Positions 11,605-23,361 are shown, numbered from the stretch's first letter. The stretch is DNA of 64,000 nt from Lophium mytilinum (GCA_010093605.1 MU004192.1:66770-130769); one strand, 5' to 3'. The notes: generated by a model not told the origin, from the sequence alone. Program-made: numbers and translations.

Positions 11605-14600
11605 ATGTCTCCTCGCGATTACTTTGCCAAAGAGTGGCCCACTGCTTTCTCGACGAGGACTATTCAACGGAACGTCGTCAAGGAAGAGAGATCTATCAAC
11701 GCAGAAGGCAAAGGCGCTTTGCTTTTCTTATGCGACACGAAGCACAAAGCACCCTCACGCAGAGTCCAAGCAGTGGGAGATTTCTGTCGAAACGCCTGCC
11801 TAGACGATATCAAACGTGGACTAGGCCCTGGTGGACAATGTCGGACTGCTTGGCTTGATGATAGGAGCTTTCCAAACGAGTTGAATGAGCCGGATGCATT
11901 AGATGCTGGAGAACTCAGAACATGTGCAAACCCACTGACGGCAACTTCACTTTACCATCATCTAAATCAACCGGTATAGGATCACCTGATATAGTTGGCT
12001 TCTGGATCTAGAGTTCAAGCATAGCTGACATTTTAATTAGCGATTTGGGAACGGAAATCTGCCCGATGCGGATAGACGGGTGATGTAAGACAAGTTCCCC
12101 GCCTTCCATCGTTTAGCTTAAGATACTGACTCTTTGTTTTAGTTACATATCCAACTTAGATCCTAGTCATGTTCTCGTGCTCGCAGAGACTGCCGCCTAC
12201 AATCAAGCCAAACCATTGAGAGATGCCTTTGTAAAGCATATGGGATATGAAACATCGATCCGAGTCAACATACCTGTAAGCACTCGAAAAGCCTATTGCT
12301 ATGTTGTTAAACACATGTTCTTATAATGACGCTAATCAAGACTGCGATTGTCTTGTCTTCCAGTATTCCGAATCGTTGCCATCTTTCCAGCTAGAACTAC
12401 ATCTTCCCTTCTTCGCCTTTAAACAGCTCCCATCATCATATGTAGACAGCTGGCACACACAAGGGAGCAACACGATTCCAACGAGATCCTGGATCGACCT
12501 ATCGTTCTTAAGCAACCAGACGTCAAATTTAGAAAAGGAACCACCTTACGGCATATACAAAGCACGGTCTTCCTTTATGATCTGTGGCTCGAATGACCGA
12601 CACTGGACTGGTTACGCTTTCGTAGATCGTGACATGGAAGATGAAGAAGAGTCCACCTACAATGGCTTAGTACAGAATCGAATTACTGGTTCGCCATCTA
12701 ACGTGCCCGTTTGGGACCCAAGAGAGTATTTCCTCATTGTTCTCGACGAAAACCTACTGAAAGTGCAGAATGAATGGGAGGATGTGGTATTCAAGGTTGC
12801 GCAAGGAATAGAGAGTCATGTATGCAATTTGCCTGGACTAAAGCATCTGTTGTACTACGACAAACTCGTACTGACCTTCATGACAGAGATATCACCGCTC
12901 AGATACTATGCCACGTGACCGTGGTATAACGTCACACGGTGATTTTGAAAAGGCTTTGGACTGGACCAACAGGACCATTTCGCTCTTGAGTCACCTCACA
13001 GAGCTTCTCTCCGACACAGTTGATGCTTGGGAAAAATTCAAGAACCTGGATAGAGACATCGACTACTTTTACGACTCCTCTGAGGCATCTCTGAAGTCTT
13101 CGAAATCGAAGTGTAACTTCTCAGAATGGCGTGCCCGACAGTCCGTCCGATCTATCAGCGAGAAGATCCTGGAACTGAAACGTCTGCAAAACAAACTTCG
13201 TTTATTGAGCGAGTCCTGCGACAAGTCTGTCAAAGATGTAAGTCTATATCCATAGTACCCTCTTCTCTAGAAGAATATCGCAACGAGTAGGGCAATGCTC
13301 CTAACTCTTACCTATAGCTTAAACTGCGGCAAGCTATTGAAATCAGGAAAGCGTCACAGCATACCGGACTCACCGCGGAATTCACTGTATTGGTTAGTCA
13401 GTTACATTCACTTCTAATATTCCGCGAGCGCTAATTCTCTCAAGGTGCTATACCCGTTCACGCTTGTACTAGCCTTTTTCTATATGCCACAGGCTTCCGT
13501 CCCTTTCACACTCAGCTTTAAATACTTCGTTGTATCGATCTTCGTTTTCATGGCTGCGATGGTTGCGTTCAAGATATTGTTTGTTACTCTCTCTGGCATG
13601 TTGCAGTCTTGGTGGCGGAAGGGGCCAGTCACCATAACGAAAGGTTTCTTCGAGCGGCTTCTTTTACGAAAGGCCGACGACAGCCTACCTTTCTCGAATG
13701 AAGATTTGCGTGGATGCTTCAACGATTCCATTCATTCGAAATATAGCCAGCACACGACACCAAACTTCGGGGACCCTTTCGATGATAATCAGTATGAATC
13801 ACTGCTCCAAGGAGTGGAGAATGGCGAACCCCCTTTTCTCGATAGTCCTTACCAACGTAACATATCCATAACAACCAAGGCGTTGTCTTCCACGCAAGAT
13901 TATCCTAATCCGAAACGCTCAGAATGTTCATATTACGAGGAACCAAACTCCGGCGATGACGCGACTGAGCTTCAGGAAGGACCTCCTAATCAGTCTTACC
14001 AGACGTCACTAGAACTCGAGAAAGGAACCGAGTGCTCCCCAATAACCAGCGAACCAAAAGCGTCACATGAGAGGCAACCAGCACTTAGCACCACTTCCAC
14101 AATTTGGTCGGGAGTGGATAGCGACTACGATTGTTCCATTGAAGAAGGTCCGTGTGATATATCGGTGCTAAAGGAGGAAATCATCGACCGAGTTATGATC
14201 CAGTTCTATCGAATGTTCTATGCAACACTTGGTAGTCGTGGTGCTGCGTCTGGAGAACCCAATTCCGCACATGGAGACCCACTCAATTACGGTGGCACCT
14301 CGAGCAGCGGATCTTCGCAACACAACACCGGGAAGCGAAAGACCAATAGAGATAGAAACCGAAGAGATAGCGATGAAGAAGATGGCAATTTGCACAAAAG
14401 GAGTAAACCTCACAAGGATGATGATGATCTTGAGTCTGATCGAAGACTTGCATGTCCTTACTTCAAACACAACCCCTCCAAATACCGGGACATCACCCCT
14501 TGTAGAGGGCCTGGGTGGACTGAGCTCTCACGTCTCAAGTGAGTCTAAGCCAAACCTTTCCCCTTACCAAGCGGAAGTATTAACGCAGTTTAGGGAACAC

Positions 14601-15619
14601 ATATATCGCTGCCATTCGCTTCCGCCTCGCTGTACCCGATGCTGTCAAATATTCAAGTCCGAGTCTGATGTGACAGCCCATTCTCGACTGCCAGAAGGGT
14701 GTGAGGTTCGAGACGGAGAACCGCCCGAAGGCATCGATGGCTGTCAGATACAGAAACTAAGATCCAAGAAGAGGGGTCAGTTCAGCAATACCAGAGAGGA
14801 TCGGTGGAGCTACGTGTATTCGGTTCTTTTTCCAAACATGGCGATCCCGTCACCGTGTAAGTAATACATTACTATCAAGATCGCACTTCTGAATTATCGA
14901 TTGACAACGCTCTAGATTACGATTATGAGGAAGACTTCGGTCAAAAACCTACCGATTCCCTAGTCTCTGCAAGACTCGCTCGTTATGACGCTTTTCTGAA
15001 ACGCCATTTGCCAAACATTGTCCGACAAGAGCTTCAAACCGAGATGGAGAAGGAGCTTAGCGTGATAGATGAGAACTTGACGAATAAGCTACCGAACATC
15101 GTTGAGAGCTGTCTAGAACGGCTTTGCCGGATGTTCCAAGGCGTGGCTTTAGCGGAACAGCCCATACAGAACGAAGGTTTAACACATGAGCGAGGGACCA
15201 ACGTGTCAGGCTCTGCCGAAGCGGTCGATGTAACTCCCTTTCCACACCTATCGTGCCAAGCCAACCTGGGGTCCTACCAAATACCCCCGGAGGTCTCCCC
15301 AGATTTCAACGACGAGTTCATGGCTTCATTCGATATGACTGGGAGCGGCCCGCCTGATTCAGCGTACTGGTCTCAGGGATGGCCTCGAGAAACAAATCCA
15401 CCAATGGGGGAGTCCGACATTCTCTTCTCTGGAACAGATCATCCGCGCGAGCTTTCATTTTCAGGTTTCGGGTTAAGGTCCCCAAGGGCCGAAGAAACGC
15501 AGACTTCAACCTATTCTCAAAACGAAGTGCAGAATTTTGAGAGTTTTAATCAGCATAGAAGTTCTCATGTCGGGAAGGGCAAGGGTAAAGCAAAAGGCTA
15601 TGATGCGAGCGAATGGTGA
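11605..15619 (+). CDS. CorA-like two-helix membrane protein fused to fungal C2H2 zinc fingers
   Basis: Nine exons: 11605-11973, 12041-12084, 12143-12275, 12364-12819, 12887-13237, 13318-13392, 13445-14538, 14594-14856, 14916-15619. All junctions keep phase and give 1,162 residues. The N-terminal half matches the Pezizomycotina CorA-like family: RRVIYISNLDPSHVLVLAET, FQLELHLPFFAF, WDPREYFLIVLDENLL. A coiled region then leads to two membrane segments at about 479-500 and 505-530. After about 280 mostly polar residues comes a second known fungal module from about 813: ACPYFKHNPSKY, PCRGPGW, LKEHIYRCH, then RCTRCCQIFKSESDVTAH and PPEGID. The tail is predicted helical and disordered. Exon 7 alone encodes both the helices and the start of the fingers, with no stop between them, so the join is not an artefact of merging. 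Role unknown: possibly a membrane-held regulator. No ion-transport GMN motif was seen. Confidence 0.82.
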
Positions 15620-16574
15620 ACTAAGTAGGAAGTACTGTGATAAGTGGTCACGTCTCCTTTCGGGTTGAGGTGAAGATAATGACGAAGGCATGGAGCGATC
15701 GAATTTTTCAGGGTCACAACCAAGATTATGGAGAACTCTTCTTGTGCATAGTTAGCTAGTAATATCAAGCAGTCTACTCTTCCAAGATTCCTTACTGAGT
15801 TGCGCTTCATCTGATAATAACTACGTATCATTGCGCTTCCGCTGATAAAGGTAAATTACCACCCAGCCGGGCTGCTCTTTACAGTTGTGTCGAGCTAGCA
15901 AGAGACAAATAAGAGCAGTAGTTAAATCATACGCACACCGAGAACAACGGCATGAGGATTTGTTTGCGGGCTGTGCTAGATTCGATACTTTTTGGCCAAG
16001 ACTCGCCCAAAGAGATCATGCATGGTGGTTGATAACTTGTTCAGTCTCTCCGTGGCCAATTTGGCATGGTTCTTGAGAGATCGTATGTGCAACTCTTCAT
16101 CCCTCTTTTTACACGTCTATCAGTACAGAAGAGAACCCCTACGTTTCGTCGAATTTTCCTTGTTCATCCTTCCGGGGTCAAGTTTGACTTGACATGCCAA
16201 GCCCTGCGATGCCGCTCCCAACTCCCGCCCCCCGTCCAAGGTTGTCTCACAAAGCCATCCCGCAGCCGGTGCTACAAAACCTTTATCCTGACTGTTCCCG
16301 CTCTTGCAAGCCACAAAATCCCCCAGCACGCACCGCAATGATTCCAACTTTAAAGCCGATTAACCCACCCGGGAGGGTCCCGCTAGCTCCTCCGTATTCC
16401 GCGGTAGTTTCTTGACTCTTGCTGAACACCTGCCGGGATCCGTGACCGAGCCCCCACCTTGCGCAATCGGAGCCAGCGCCATAGGCAAGCAATATGTTTT
16501 CTGCGCGCTGTCCTCCTAGGCTATGTTGCCTTCGCATTATTACTATCCCAAAGCTTGAGAGTTAAGAGTTGGAT
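15620..16574. other. Intergenic region upstream of the DHA2 transporter
   Basis: No gene supported. Several overlapping short frames on both strands between 15880 and 16540 have no recognisable content. Confidence 0.4.
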
Positions 16575-18525
16575 ATGGGCTTGGAGAAGAAGGGATTATC
16601 GGCACGGTCATCGATCGAGAGGGAGACAGCGCTGGAGACGGAGGACGATCTTGTGCAGTCGCAAAACCCACCAACGGCTGGAGATGGAGAGAAAGAAGCT
16701 GGAATGGAGCCTGGTGGAGAGCAGAGACCTGTGGCGTCGAAGGCACGGTTGATTATACTGGTGCTCACGGTGACGGGTGCTGCGTTTTTGAATGTAGGCG
16801 GATCTTGGGGTTGTCTATGAAAGAGAGCTGACATGTCCAAAGACTCTAGCTGTACAAGCCTGCGTGATTGTCCTCCCGACTATTGGAAAGGAGCTTGATA
16901 TCCCAGAGAGTCGTCAGCAATGGGTCATCTCCGCCTACTCTTTGACATTCGGTTGCTTCCTGGTATGTCGCGTTCGCGCTATACAATACACCACTGGAAT
17001 GTTTTGCTAATTGTTTACAGCTGCTATGGGGACGCCTCGCAGATGTATACGGGAAACGAATGATATTCATATGGGGCTCCGCTTGGGTGACAGCGACAAC
17101 GATTGCGATACCATTTGTGGACAACGAGATTGGATTCGATGTGCTGAGAGGCTTACAAGGACTGGGTGCAGCTGCGAACGTCCCCACAGCTATCGGAATA
17201 CTGGGCGTCACATTTCCTCCGGGTAAAGCAAAGAATTACGCGTTTTCGTGCTATGGTGAGTGACGAATGGGAATGCCAAGACTTTGGCTTTAGTCTATAT
17301 CTAACGCGAAGTAGGCGCTGGAGCTCCGATGGGATCTATATTCGGAAACTTGCTGGTAACTTTACTGAGAGTAGTTTACTGGATAGAGCTGATCTTTTCT
17401 AGGGTGGCCTCATTGGCGCTTATTTGACCTGGAAATGGGTCTTCTGGATCCTTGCCATTCTCGCTGCAATAGTCACTGCGGCAGGCTACTTCCTCATCCC
17501 AGTCCCACCCATTCCTGCAAGCGCTGTGGAAGGACCCAAAGCAGCTGTAGACTGGATTGGCGGAACGCTCATCACGGTCGGGCTTCTTGTCCTCATGTTT
17601 GCTCTCACCGAGGGCAATGTGGTTGGCTGGAGTACGCCTTGGGTGTCCGTACTAATTGTAGTCTCCATCCTACTTATAGGCCTCTTTGTTGTCTGGCAAT
17701 GGTGGTTGGAGATGAAGACTGCGCGACGACCTTTGATGAAGGTCTCGATTTTCAATAATCTGAAGTTTTCTGCGGCGATGGTCACGATGTTGCTTTTTTT
17801 TGCATCTTTCAACAACTACCTTATTTTTGCTACCTACTTGCAAGTCTTACAACACCCTTATATCCTCTGAAGTCTGTCTAACAGAGCTTAGTTTCCAAGA
17901 ATACCAAGGTCTAAGCGCAATCCAAACTACCCTTCGCTTCATCCCCACCGGCGTTTGCGGTGGTGAGTTGCCCTACCATAAACTCTCTAGACATCCACTA
18001 ACCCTCGACCCAGTTCTTGTCGCTTTCGTAACGGCCAATATTCTCTCTCGAATTCGCGGCAACTACATTCTAATATTCGGCACCCTTGCTACCTCCATAT
18101 CTGCCCTCCTTTTCGCTGTCCCCATCCCACCTCACACGATCTACTGGGCCTGGAGTTTCCCGGCCATGATTCTGGCTGTTTGTGGCGCTGATACCGTGTA
18201 CCCTTCTTTGACCCTCTTCACCGCGCACGCTCTACCACAGGAAGACCAAGCACTCGGTGGCGCCCTCGTCAACGCGGTTGGACAGGTAGGCCGTGCAATT
18301 GGCCTCGCGATCGGTACGGCTGTACAGACAGCGGTGGTGGCGAATCGGAGGGGCATCCAGATCAAAGACGTGGGTCGAGATGGCCTGTCAAACAAGCACG
18401 ACGTAGCGTATCTAGACGGGTTGAGAGCGGCAGAGTGGTTCGATTTCGCATTAGGCATCGCAGCATGCGCAGTAGCCGGGTTTGCGATGAAGAACACGGG
18501 CATTCTAGGGGCGAAAAAGCACTAA
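16575..18525 (+). CDS. MFS drug:H+ antiporter, DHA2 (14-helix) type; one unresolved junction
   Basis: Predicted plasma-membrane efflux pump. Exons: 16575-16793, 16843-16962, 17021-17255, 17315-17355, 17403 to about 17843, about 17899-17962, 18014-18525; about 540 residues. Start chosen at the ATG giving MGLEKKGLS, followed by a charged cytosolic tail and then the first helix. Motif A is LLWGRLADVYGKR and the antiporter motif C region is GAGAPMGSIFG. At the fifth junction the family sequence YLQ-EYQGLSA is split. The only GT donor (CAA/GTCTTAC at 17844) is phase 0, while every AG acceptor that restores EYQGL needs phase 1. So either the splice is non-canonical, or there is a frameshift or base error. 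CAAG occurs at both edges of the gap. The gene is convergent with the racemase-like gene. Confidence 0.8.
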
Positions 18526-18613
18526 AATCTCGTCCACATATCATAAAAGTCATATACCTATACCCACCTCATAGAAAAGCATCCCATCCCTCTACTTTCA
18601 AGGCTTTCTCGCC

Positions 18614-19459
18614 TCATAATTGACTGCCCTCATCCCCACCCGCCATCGCCCACTCCGCCACAAATTCCGCATGCACAACCGTCGAATCGTACACCTTTAC
18701 CCCTTTCACCCTCCCCTCCTCCACTTCCCCTTCTAGTAAAGGCGCCAGATCCGTACACGCCAACACCACCGCCTCGGCCCCCTGCTCCCGCAGCCCCTCT
18801 ATAATCCCCAATACCTTGTCCCGCGACTGCTGCGTCACGACCCCTTTCCCTAACTCTTCGAAGATCACATGGTCCACCCACGCCGTCTCTTCCGGGCTGG
18901 GGGTCAGGACGTCGAGCCCATAGCGCTTGCGGAGAGGTGGAACGTAGAAGTCTCCATGGCACACGCCCTTGGTCGCGAGTAGGCCGACTTTCTTCACCCC
19001 CGCGCCGCGCAGCTTTCCACCGACGGCGTCGACGACGTGCAGAATGGGGATGTGGGAAGGCAAGGCGGCTTGCACGGCGGGCGCGGCGGCGTGAATGACG
19101 TTTGCGCAGATGACGATGGCGGAGGCGCCGATTGATACTAAGTTTTTCGCTGCGGGTATCAGGAGGGGGGCGGTGGAGGCCCAGTCGCCGTTTGAGGATG
19201 AGACGCGGGAGAGGAGGATGGAGAAGTCGAAGCTGTGGAGGAGTAGGGACGCGGAGCGAGCCCCGCCGAGTTTAGAGCGAGTGTAGTCGTTTATGGTGGT
19301 GTAGTAGAGGGTTGTGGAGGGGTAGGAGGTGCCGCCTAGGAGGCCGACGGTCTTCATTTTGGGAGTGAGGGTGGTAAATTGACTCTTGTTTGTGAAGGCA
19401 GATGGAAGCTGGAAAATAGAGATTGAGGTTGGTTTGGAAATTGATTTAAAAAGGGACAT
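18614..19459 (-). CDS. Aspartate/glutamate racemase family protein, single exon, possible mitochondrial presequence
   Basis: Family enzymes interconvert L and D amino acids without cofactor, using two Cys/Thr residues as acid and base. 281 residues, no intron. The core starts at Met35 (19357) with MKTVGLLGGTSYPS, the usual start of bacterial homologues. The 34 residues before it are Ser/Thr/Lys-rich with no acidic residue and could target mitochondria, or the true start may be Met35. The second catalytic site is kept (VVLACTDLAPLL, Cys). The first site, normally TNTMH or CNTAH, reads CANVIH: the position just before Asn is Ala, so classical two-base racemisation is doubtful. It lies between a transporter and a dioxygenase gene. 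Confidence 0.83.
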   Translation of the reverse strand: MSLFKSISKPTSISIFQLPSAFTNKSQFTTLTPKMKTVGLLGGTSYPSTTLYYTTINDYTRSKLGGARSASLLLHSFDFSILLSRVSSSNGDWASTAPLLIPAAKNLVSIGASAIVICANVIHAAAPAVQAALPSHIPILHVVDAVGGKLRGAGVKKVGLLATKGVCHGDFYVPPLRKRYGLDVLTPSPEETAWVDHVIFEELGKGVVTQQSRDKVLGIIEGLREQGAEAVVLACTDLAPLLEGEVEEGRVKGVKVYDSTVVHAEFVAEWAMAGGDEGSQL

Positions 19460-19959
19460 AGAGGGTTAAAGCTGGACTCTAGTATCATATAGAGAGACTT
19501 TAGGAACTGCAGAACAAGCGGATCATAAATGACGGGGCGAACATTAGAGTCGAACACAACTGGAGGAAGATGTCGATGTTATAAGCTCATTACAAAGCCA
19601 AGGAGGGATGCTGATTTCTTGCGCCCTGCGCCCTATCCATCAGCTAGGTGCAAACTATGATTTCCCGCTTCATGCGTATGAATGCAATGATGATTCGGAT
19701 GTGGGGGAGGCTTGACTGGGAGATTAGAGGATCGAGATGATATTTGCAAAGCAACTTTCAATACTCTCTTATGAGAATGAAGATTGTTCCAGCCGAGAGG
19801 TAGTATGGATGAAGGTTGAGAATAGGTAGGTGCATGTCAGCGAGTCATGTACCTATCTAAGCGGGGAGGGGTCGATCTCCGCTCACCTCCGCATCTCACT
19901 GCATCCCTCTTTCAACGACTCAAGCTACCACTGGAGGCACATGAATATCGTCTGCTACA
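19460..19959. other. Divergent promoter region, racemase-like and dioxygenase genes
   Basis: Five hundred bases without a gene between two divergent starts (19459 minus, 19960 plus). A pyrimidine-rich stretch at about 19870-19959 is likely the dioxygenase leader. Confidence 0.45.
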
Positions 19960-20927
19960 ATGACATCCTCACCAGCTGGCCTTACGCCTGAACAGCTCGA
20001 ATCTTTCAATACCAATGGCTACCTCATCATCCCTGACGCCCTGTCAGCAGACACCGTGTCGACTCTCCTCGCCGAGACGAACAAGATGCTGGAAGACTTC
20101 TCACTAGACGACCACCCTATGACCAAATTCACGACTGGTGAAGGGGATAATGCGCACGTAGGCGACGATTACTTTCTCACATCTGGCGACAAAGTACGGT
20201 TTTTCTTCGAGGAAGGTACTAAATATCTGCTGCGCTCCTCCTCTAGAATACCAAACCACTAATCTGACCACGTCCCCTAGCCGCTTTCGCTCCAGATGGT
20301 ACGTTATTGAAGCCGAAAGCCCGCGCCATCAACAAAATCGGACACTATCTACACGCCCTCTCCCCCTCTTTTCGCTCCATCTCCCTCTCCCCCGCGAACG
20401 CTGCTATCGCCCGCTCCCTTGGTTTCGCAGATCCTCGCGTGCTACAATCTATGGTCATCTGCAAACAACCCGAGATTGGTGCCGCGGTAGGGTCGCATCA
20501 GGATAGCACGTTCCTGTACACAGATCCGCCCAGCGCCGTGGGGTGGTGGTATGCCCTCGAAGACGCGACGATAGAGAATGGGTGCCTTAGTTTCGCGGCG
20601 GGGAGTCATAAGAGAGAGGAAGTGAGGAAAAGGTTTATCAGGAAGGAGGGAGGAACGGCTTTTATCGAGAATGATGGGGAGAGGTTTCCCAGGGACTTGG
20701 AGAAGGAGGCTGTGAATGGGGAGAAGAAAGAGGAGTATACGATTGGGGAGGTTAAGGCTGGCACGCTGGTGCTCATTCATGGGAATCTGCTGCACAAGAG
20801 CGAGAGCAATACGAGTGGAAAGAGCCGGTTCATTTATACGTTTCATGCGATTGAGGGCGACAATAGGTATGATGAGAGGAATTGGTTACAGCCGCCCAAG
20901 GATGGGTTCTCGAAGCTGTATACATAG
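19960..20927 (+). CDS. Phytanoyl-CoA dioxygenase (PhyH) family Fe(II)/2-oxoglutarate oxygenase
   Basis: CDS join(19960..20215, 20281..20927), 300 residues; the 65-base intron keeps phase (FEE / AAFAPDGTLLKPK). Opens with LTPEQLESFNTNGYLIIPDAL, the typical start of the family. The iron ligands appear as HQDSTFLYT (His-x-Asp) and a distal His in LIHGNLLHKSESN, followed by an Arg (SGKSRFIYTFH) suited to 2-oxoglutarate binding. Family members hydroxylate phytanoyl-CoA or diverse secondary metabolites; the substrate here cannot be told. It is divergent from the racemase-like gene and near a DHA2 transporter, which fits a small metabolic group. Confidence 0.9.
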
Positions 20928-21300
20928 GCTAGGCTAGGACTAGGGTGTTGATGCGCATGAACACCAATAGTACTGTACGTTCAAGTCTCAAGGTTTACTC
21001 ATAGCAGTCATCACTTAGATGGAACAGTATTTACAGCGTTTTCATTATCAGCAGCAAAGAAGATTCGAGTATGTACTGATGAGCATAGCCCATTATAGAA
21101 TACTATTATTCAGTGACGGTTCCCAATGCATTGGTGGAATATGTCCTTCTTCTACGTCAAAAATCTTGAATCTAGCTAATATCACCTCTATAGATTTATC
21201 ATAGCGGGCACTCTCTCTCTCTAACGAGCGAATAAGAATGCAGTAGCCTCAAAGTACGTCTTCACTTGGTCCTTATCAGGCTCCTCCTCCCACAGATCAG
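20928..21300. other. Convergent intergenic spacer
   Basis: Tail-to-tail spacer between the dioxygenase and the unknown minus-strand gene. AT-rich, no gene seen. Confidence 0.4.
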
Positions 21301-22218
21301 CTAAGATCGGAGATTCAGCTTGCTCGAATCATCATCCTCCGCTCCAACTGCGATGAACCTCGCCACGTTCATCAGTTCCGGAAATCGCTCTGAAATCTCC
21401 TCCATGAAATTTTCGCCCATCTGCATCTGGATTTGGTTCTGCGCCTTCTCGCCCCCGCCGGTTGCACTCGAAATGGAGCCAATTGGGGGTCGCTTCTTTT
21501 CTGGCACTGTAATCCAGCCAAGCTCGCGCTCCACATCGGCCACAGCTTTGTGAATTCGAAGTAGGAGCAACGTATTTCCGGACAACCAAGCGCCTTGCTC
21601 GTTCTTGAGGACTAGACTTCGAGGAATCACAGGTTTATTCCAAGGCTCCGCGGATCCAGCCCGGCTAGTGAACTCTCGGCCGTAAGGGTCGAATGCGTCC
21701 CACGGATTGAAAGCCATGGGACTCCCTTCATCCTTGTTACGTTGGAACTCCGCCTTGATCACGGCTTCCAGCTCTATACCCCGAGCCCTGGCGCCCTCCC
21801 GCCATCGTTTGAGGAGTTGTAGAAATCTCTCTGCAGATCCATTTTTGCCTACGTCTTGCAAGCTCGGTACACTACCGAGTTGCTCTTCGAACATTCTCTT
21901 TACTAGTTTATCAAGACCCGTGGTAGTCACGAGAGGGCCCGCTGCCGGTGTTGATTTAGGGAGGCCATCACCCAAGTAGCTTGCGGATACAGGAAATGAC
22001 TCGAAGACCTCATCTGCGAGAGGAAGATCACGTCCGGCGACTCGACCGAATCCCATCATTGCAGGCAGCCCATCTGGTTGACCGCAAGAGGCCCCAAACC
22101 CCCGTGGAGGCGGGATGTGGGCAGCCTTTTCCGACAGCAGAAAGTCGATCAAGTGCCTCTCGTAACGGATACCAGCGCAGACGATGGGCCTCGGAAGTAC
22201 TGGCCCACAAGGCGGCAC
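21301..22218 (-). CDS. Conserved-looking hypothetical protein; 5' end unresolved
   Basis: An open frame of about 305 codons on the minus strand, ending in a Ser/Lys/Leu-rich tail (SSKLNLRS). I do not recognise the family. Visible segments are PRGFGASCG, AFNPWDAFDPYGREF and FPELMNVARFIAVG, with a charged helical middle (ERFLQLLKRWREGARARG). The frame opens at a GTG (22218) and has a TAG just upstream. That TAG could instead be the end of a CTGCCTAG splice acceptor, with an earlier exon above 22230. An overlapping frame at 22149-22385 on the same strand may hold part of that exon. Predicted soluble: no signal peptide or helix bundle seen. Confidence 0.6.
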   Translation of the reverse strand: MPPCGPVLPRPIVCAGIRYERHLIDFLLSEKAAHIPPPRGFGASCGQPDGLPAMMGFGRVAGRDLPLADEVFESFPVSASYLGDGLPKSTPAAGPLVTTTGLDKLVKRMFEEQLGSVPSLQDVGKNGSAERFLQLLKRWREGARARGIELEAVIKAEFQRNKDEGSPMAFNPWDAFDPYGREFTSRAGSAEPWNKPVIPRSLVLKNEQGAWLSGNTLLLLRIHKAVADVERELGWITVPEKKRPPIGSISSATGGGEKAQNQIQMQMGENFMEEISERFPELMNVARFIAVGAEDDDSSKLNLRS

Positions 22219-23361
22219 TTCGCGCTAGGCAGATATTCTACGTGCGATGGATCGGTTGTCATGAACTCTGGTATCAGGAATCTGCATGGATCTATCAGAG
22301 CGTCCTGGATGATCAATTGGAGAACTGTAATAAGACACTGGTAAGTCGCGTTCCACATGAAAATGGTGTCTGAGGGTGGCCTCAAAGCTTTTAATATAGC
22401 ATCTTGCCAAACACTAACACGCTAACGTGCCAGTGAATAGCAAGCTGCCAACATTGAGTTAGCAAATACACTGCTAAAAGTCATATAGGAGTAGCTTAGG
22501 TAATAGCGAGCAACGCTTATATTGAGATTCTGCTCACGTGATCTTGATCTGTTGTGACTGAGATCGGTTTGATCGCGGAGCCTCAGCTTAATGACTAACC
22601 AATTCTTGATCGTATGCATACTGTTTATAGCGGAGAACGATGGATCTAATGTTTTGATAGATAAGAAGCTCACCTGGTGGGATGATGCTGCGACCTATTG
22701 TACCGCACGGCTTCTTTTAGCTTCTTTAGCTAGCATGCAGGCGGATGCAAGGGTAAATACGCCACTACAGCCTCTTCCCACGTCCGGTGGTCTAGCGCGG
22801 AAACTGAGTCAACCCTAGTCAAGGTCCTTTTTCAGTCTATTGCTGAGCTGGTTCAACTACTAATTGGTTAGGAGACTGCTATTCCTCTCTAGAGGGCGTC
22901 CGGGAAGAGTACCTTATACGGTAATTCTGTGGCGTTATTTTAGCGCTGGTTCACCGGACGTGGGAGAAGACTGTAGTTATGGCGAGAAGTCCCTTTTTGG
23001 TCTTGGCAGGGTCCAAAAGGCTTTGTTACGCAGCATCTTCTAGATGCGCTAACCGGAGGATCCGAGAAGAGGCTGTGAATGGGTACGAATCTGCCTCGGT
23101 CTGATCCCTTGTGATTGGTAGGGGTTCAAATGCGTTAGGCTGTGAGTAAGCACCCGCTCATCATCCGCCTACCTTTGTAACCATGCACGGCCATGCAGGG
23201 ACTACTCTGCTGGGTTAAAGTTTGAGGGAACCCCTCCGATCTTTGAGAACGTCTGATCGTCACTTTCATCTCAGATATGACGCTTGGAGGCTGCATTGCC
23301 AGCGCTTTTCAGATTCCATTTCGCGCCTAAGCTCTTTGTTTCCGGCGATTCCGCACTCAAT
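22219..23361. other. Intergenic region upstream of the hybrid histidine kinase
   Basis: No gene supported apart from a possible missing first exon of the minus-strand unknown gene (about 22230-22400). A GGTTCAAAT motif near 23127 resembles a Pol III B box, but no tRNA fold fits around it. Confidence 0.4.

Noticed and set aside
22880-23060. Possible remnant of a transposable element upstream of the histidine kinase gene
   Set aside because: Short peptide likenesses (GKSTLYG) only. No repeat ends and no continuous similarity I can name.
23100-23150. GGTTCAAATG resembling a Pol III B box
   Set aside because: No matching A box or foldable tRNA around it.
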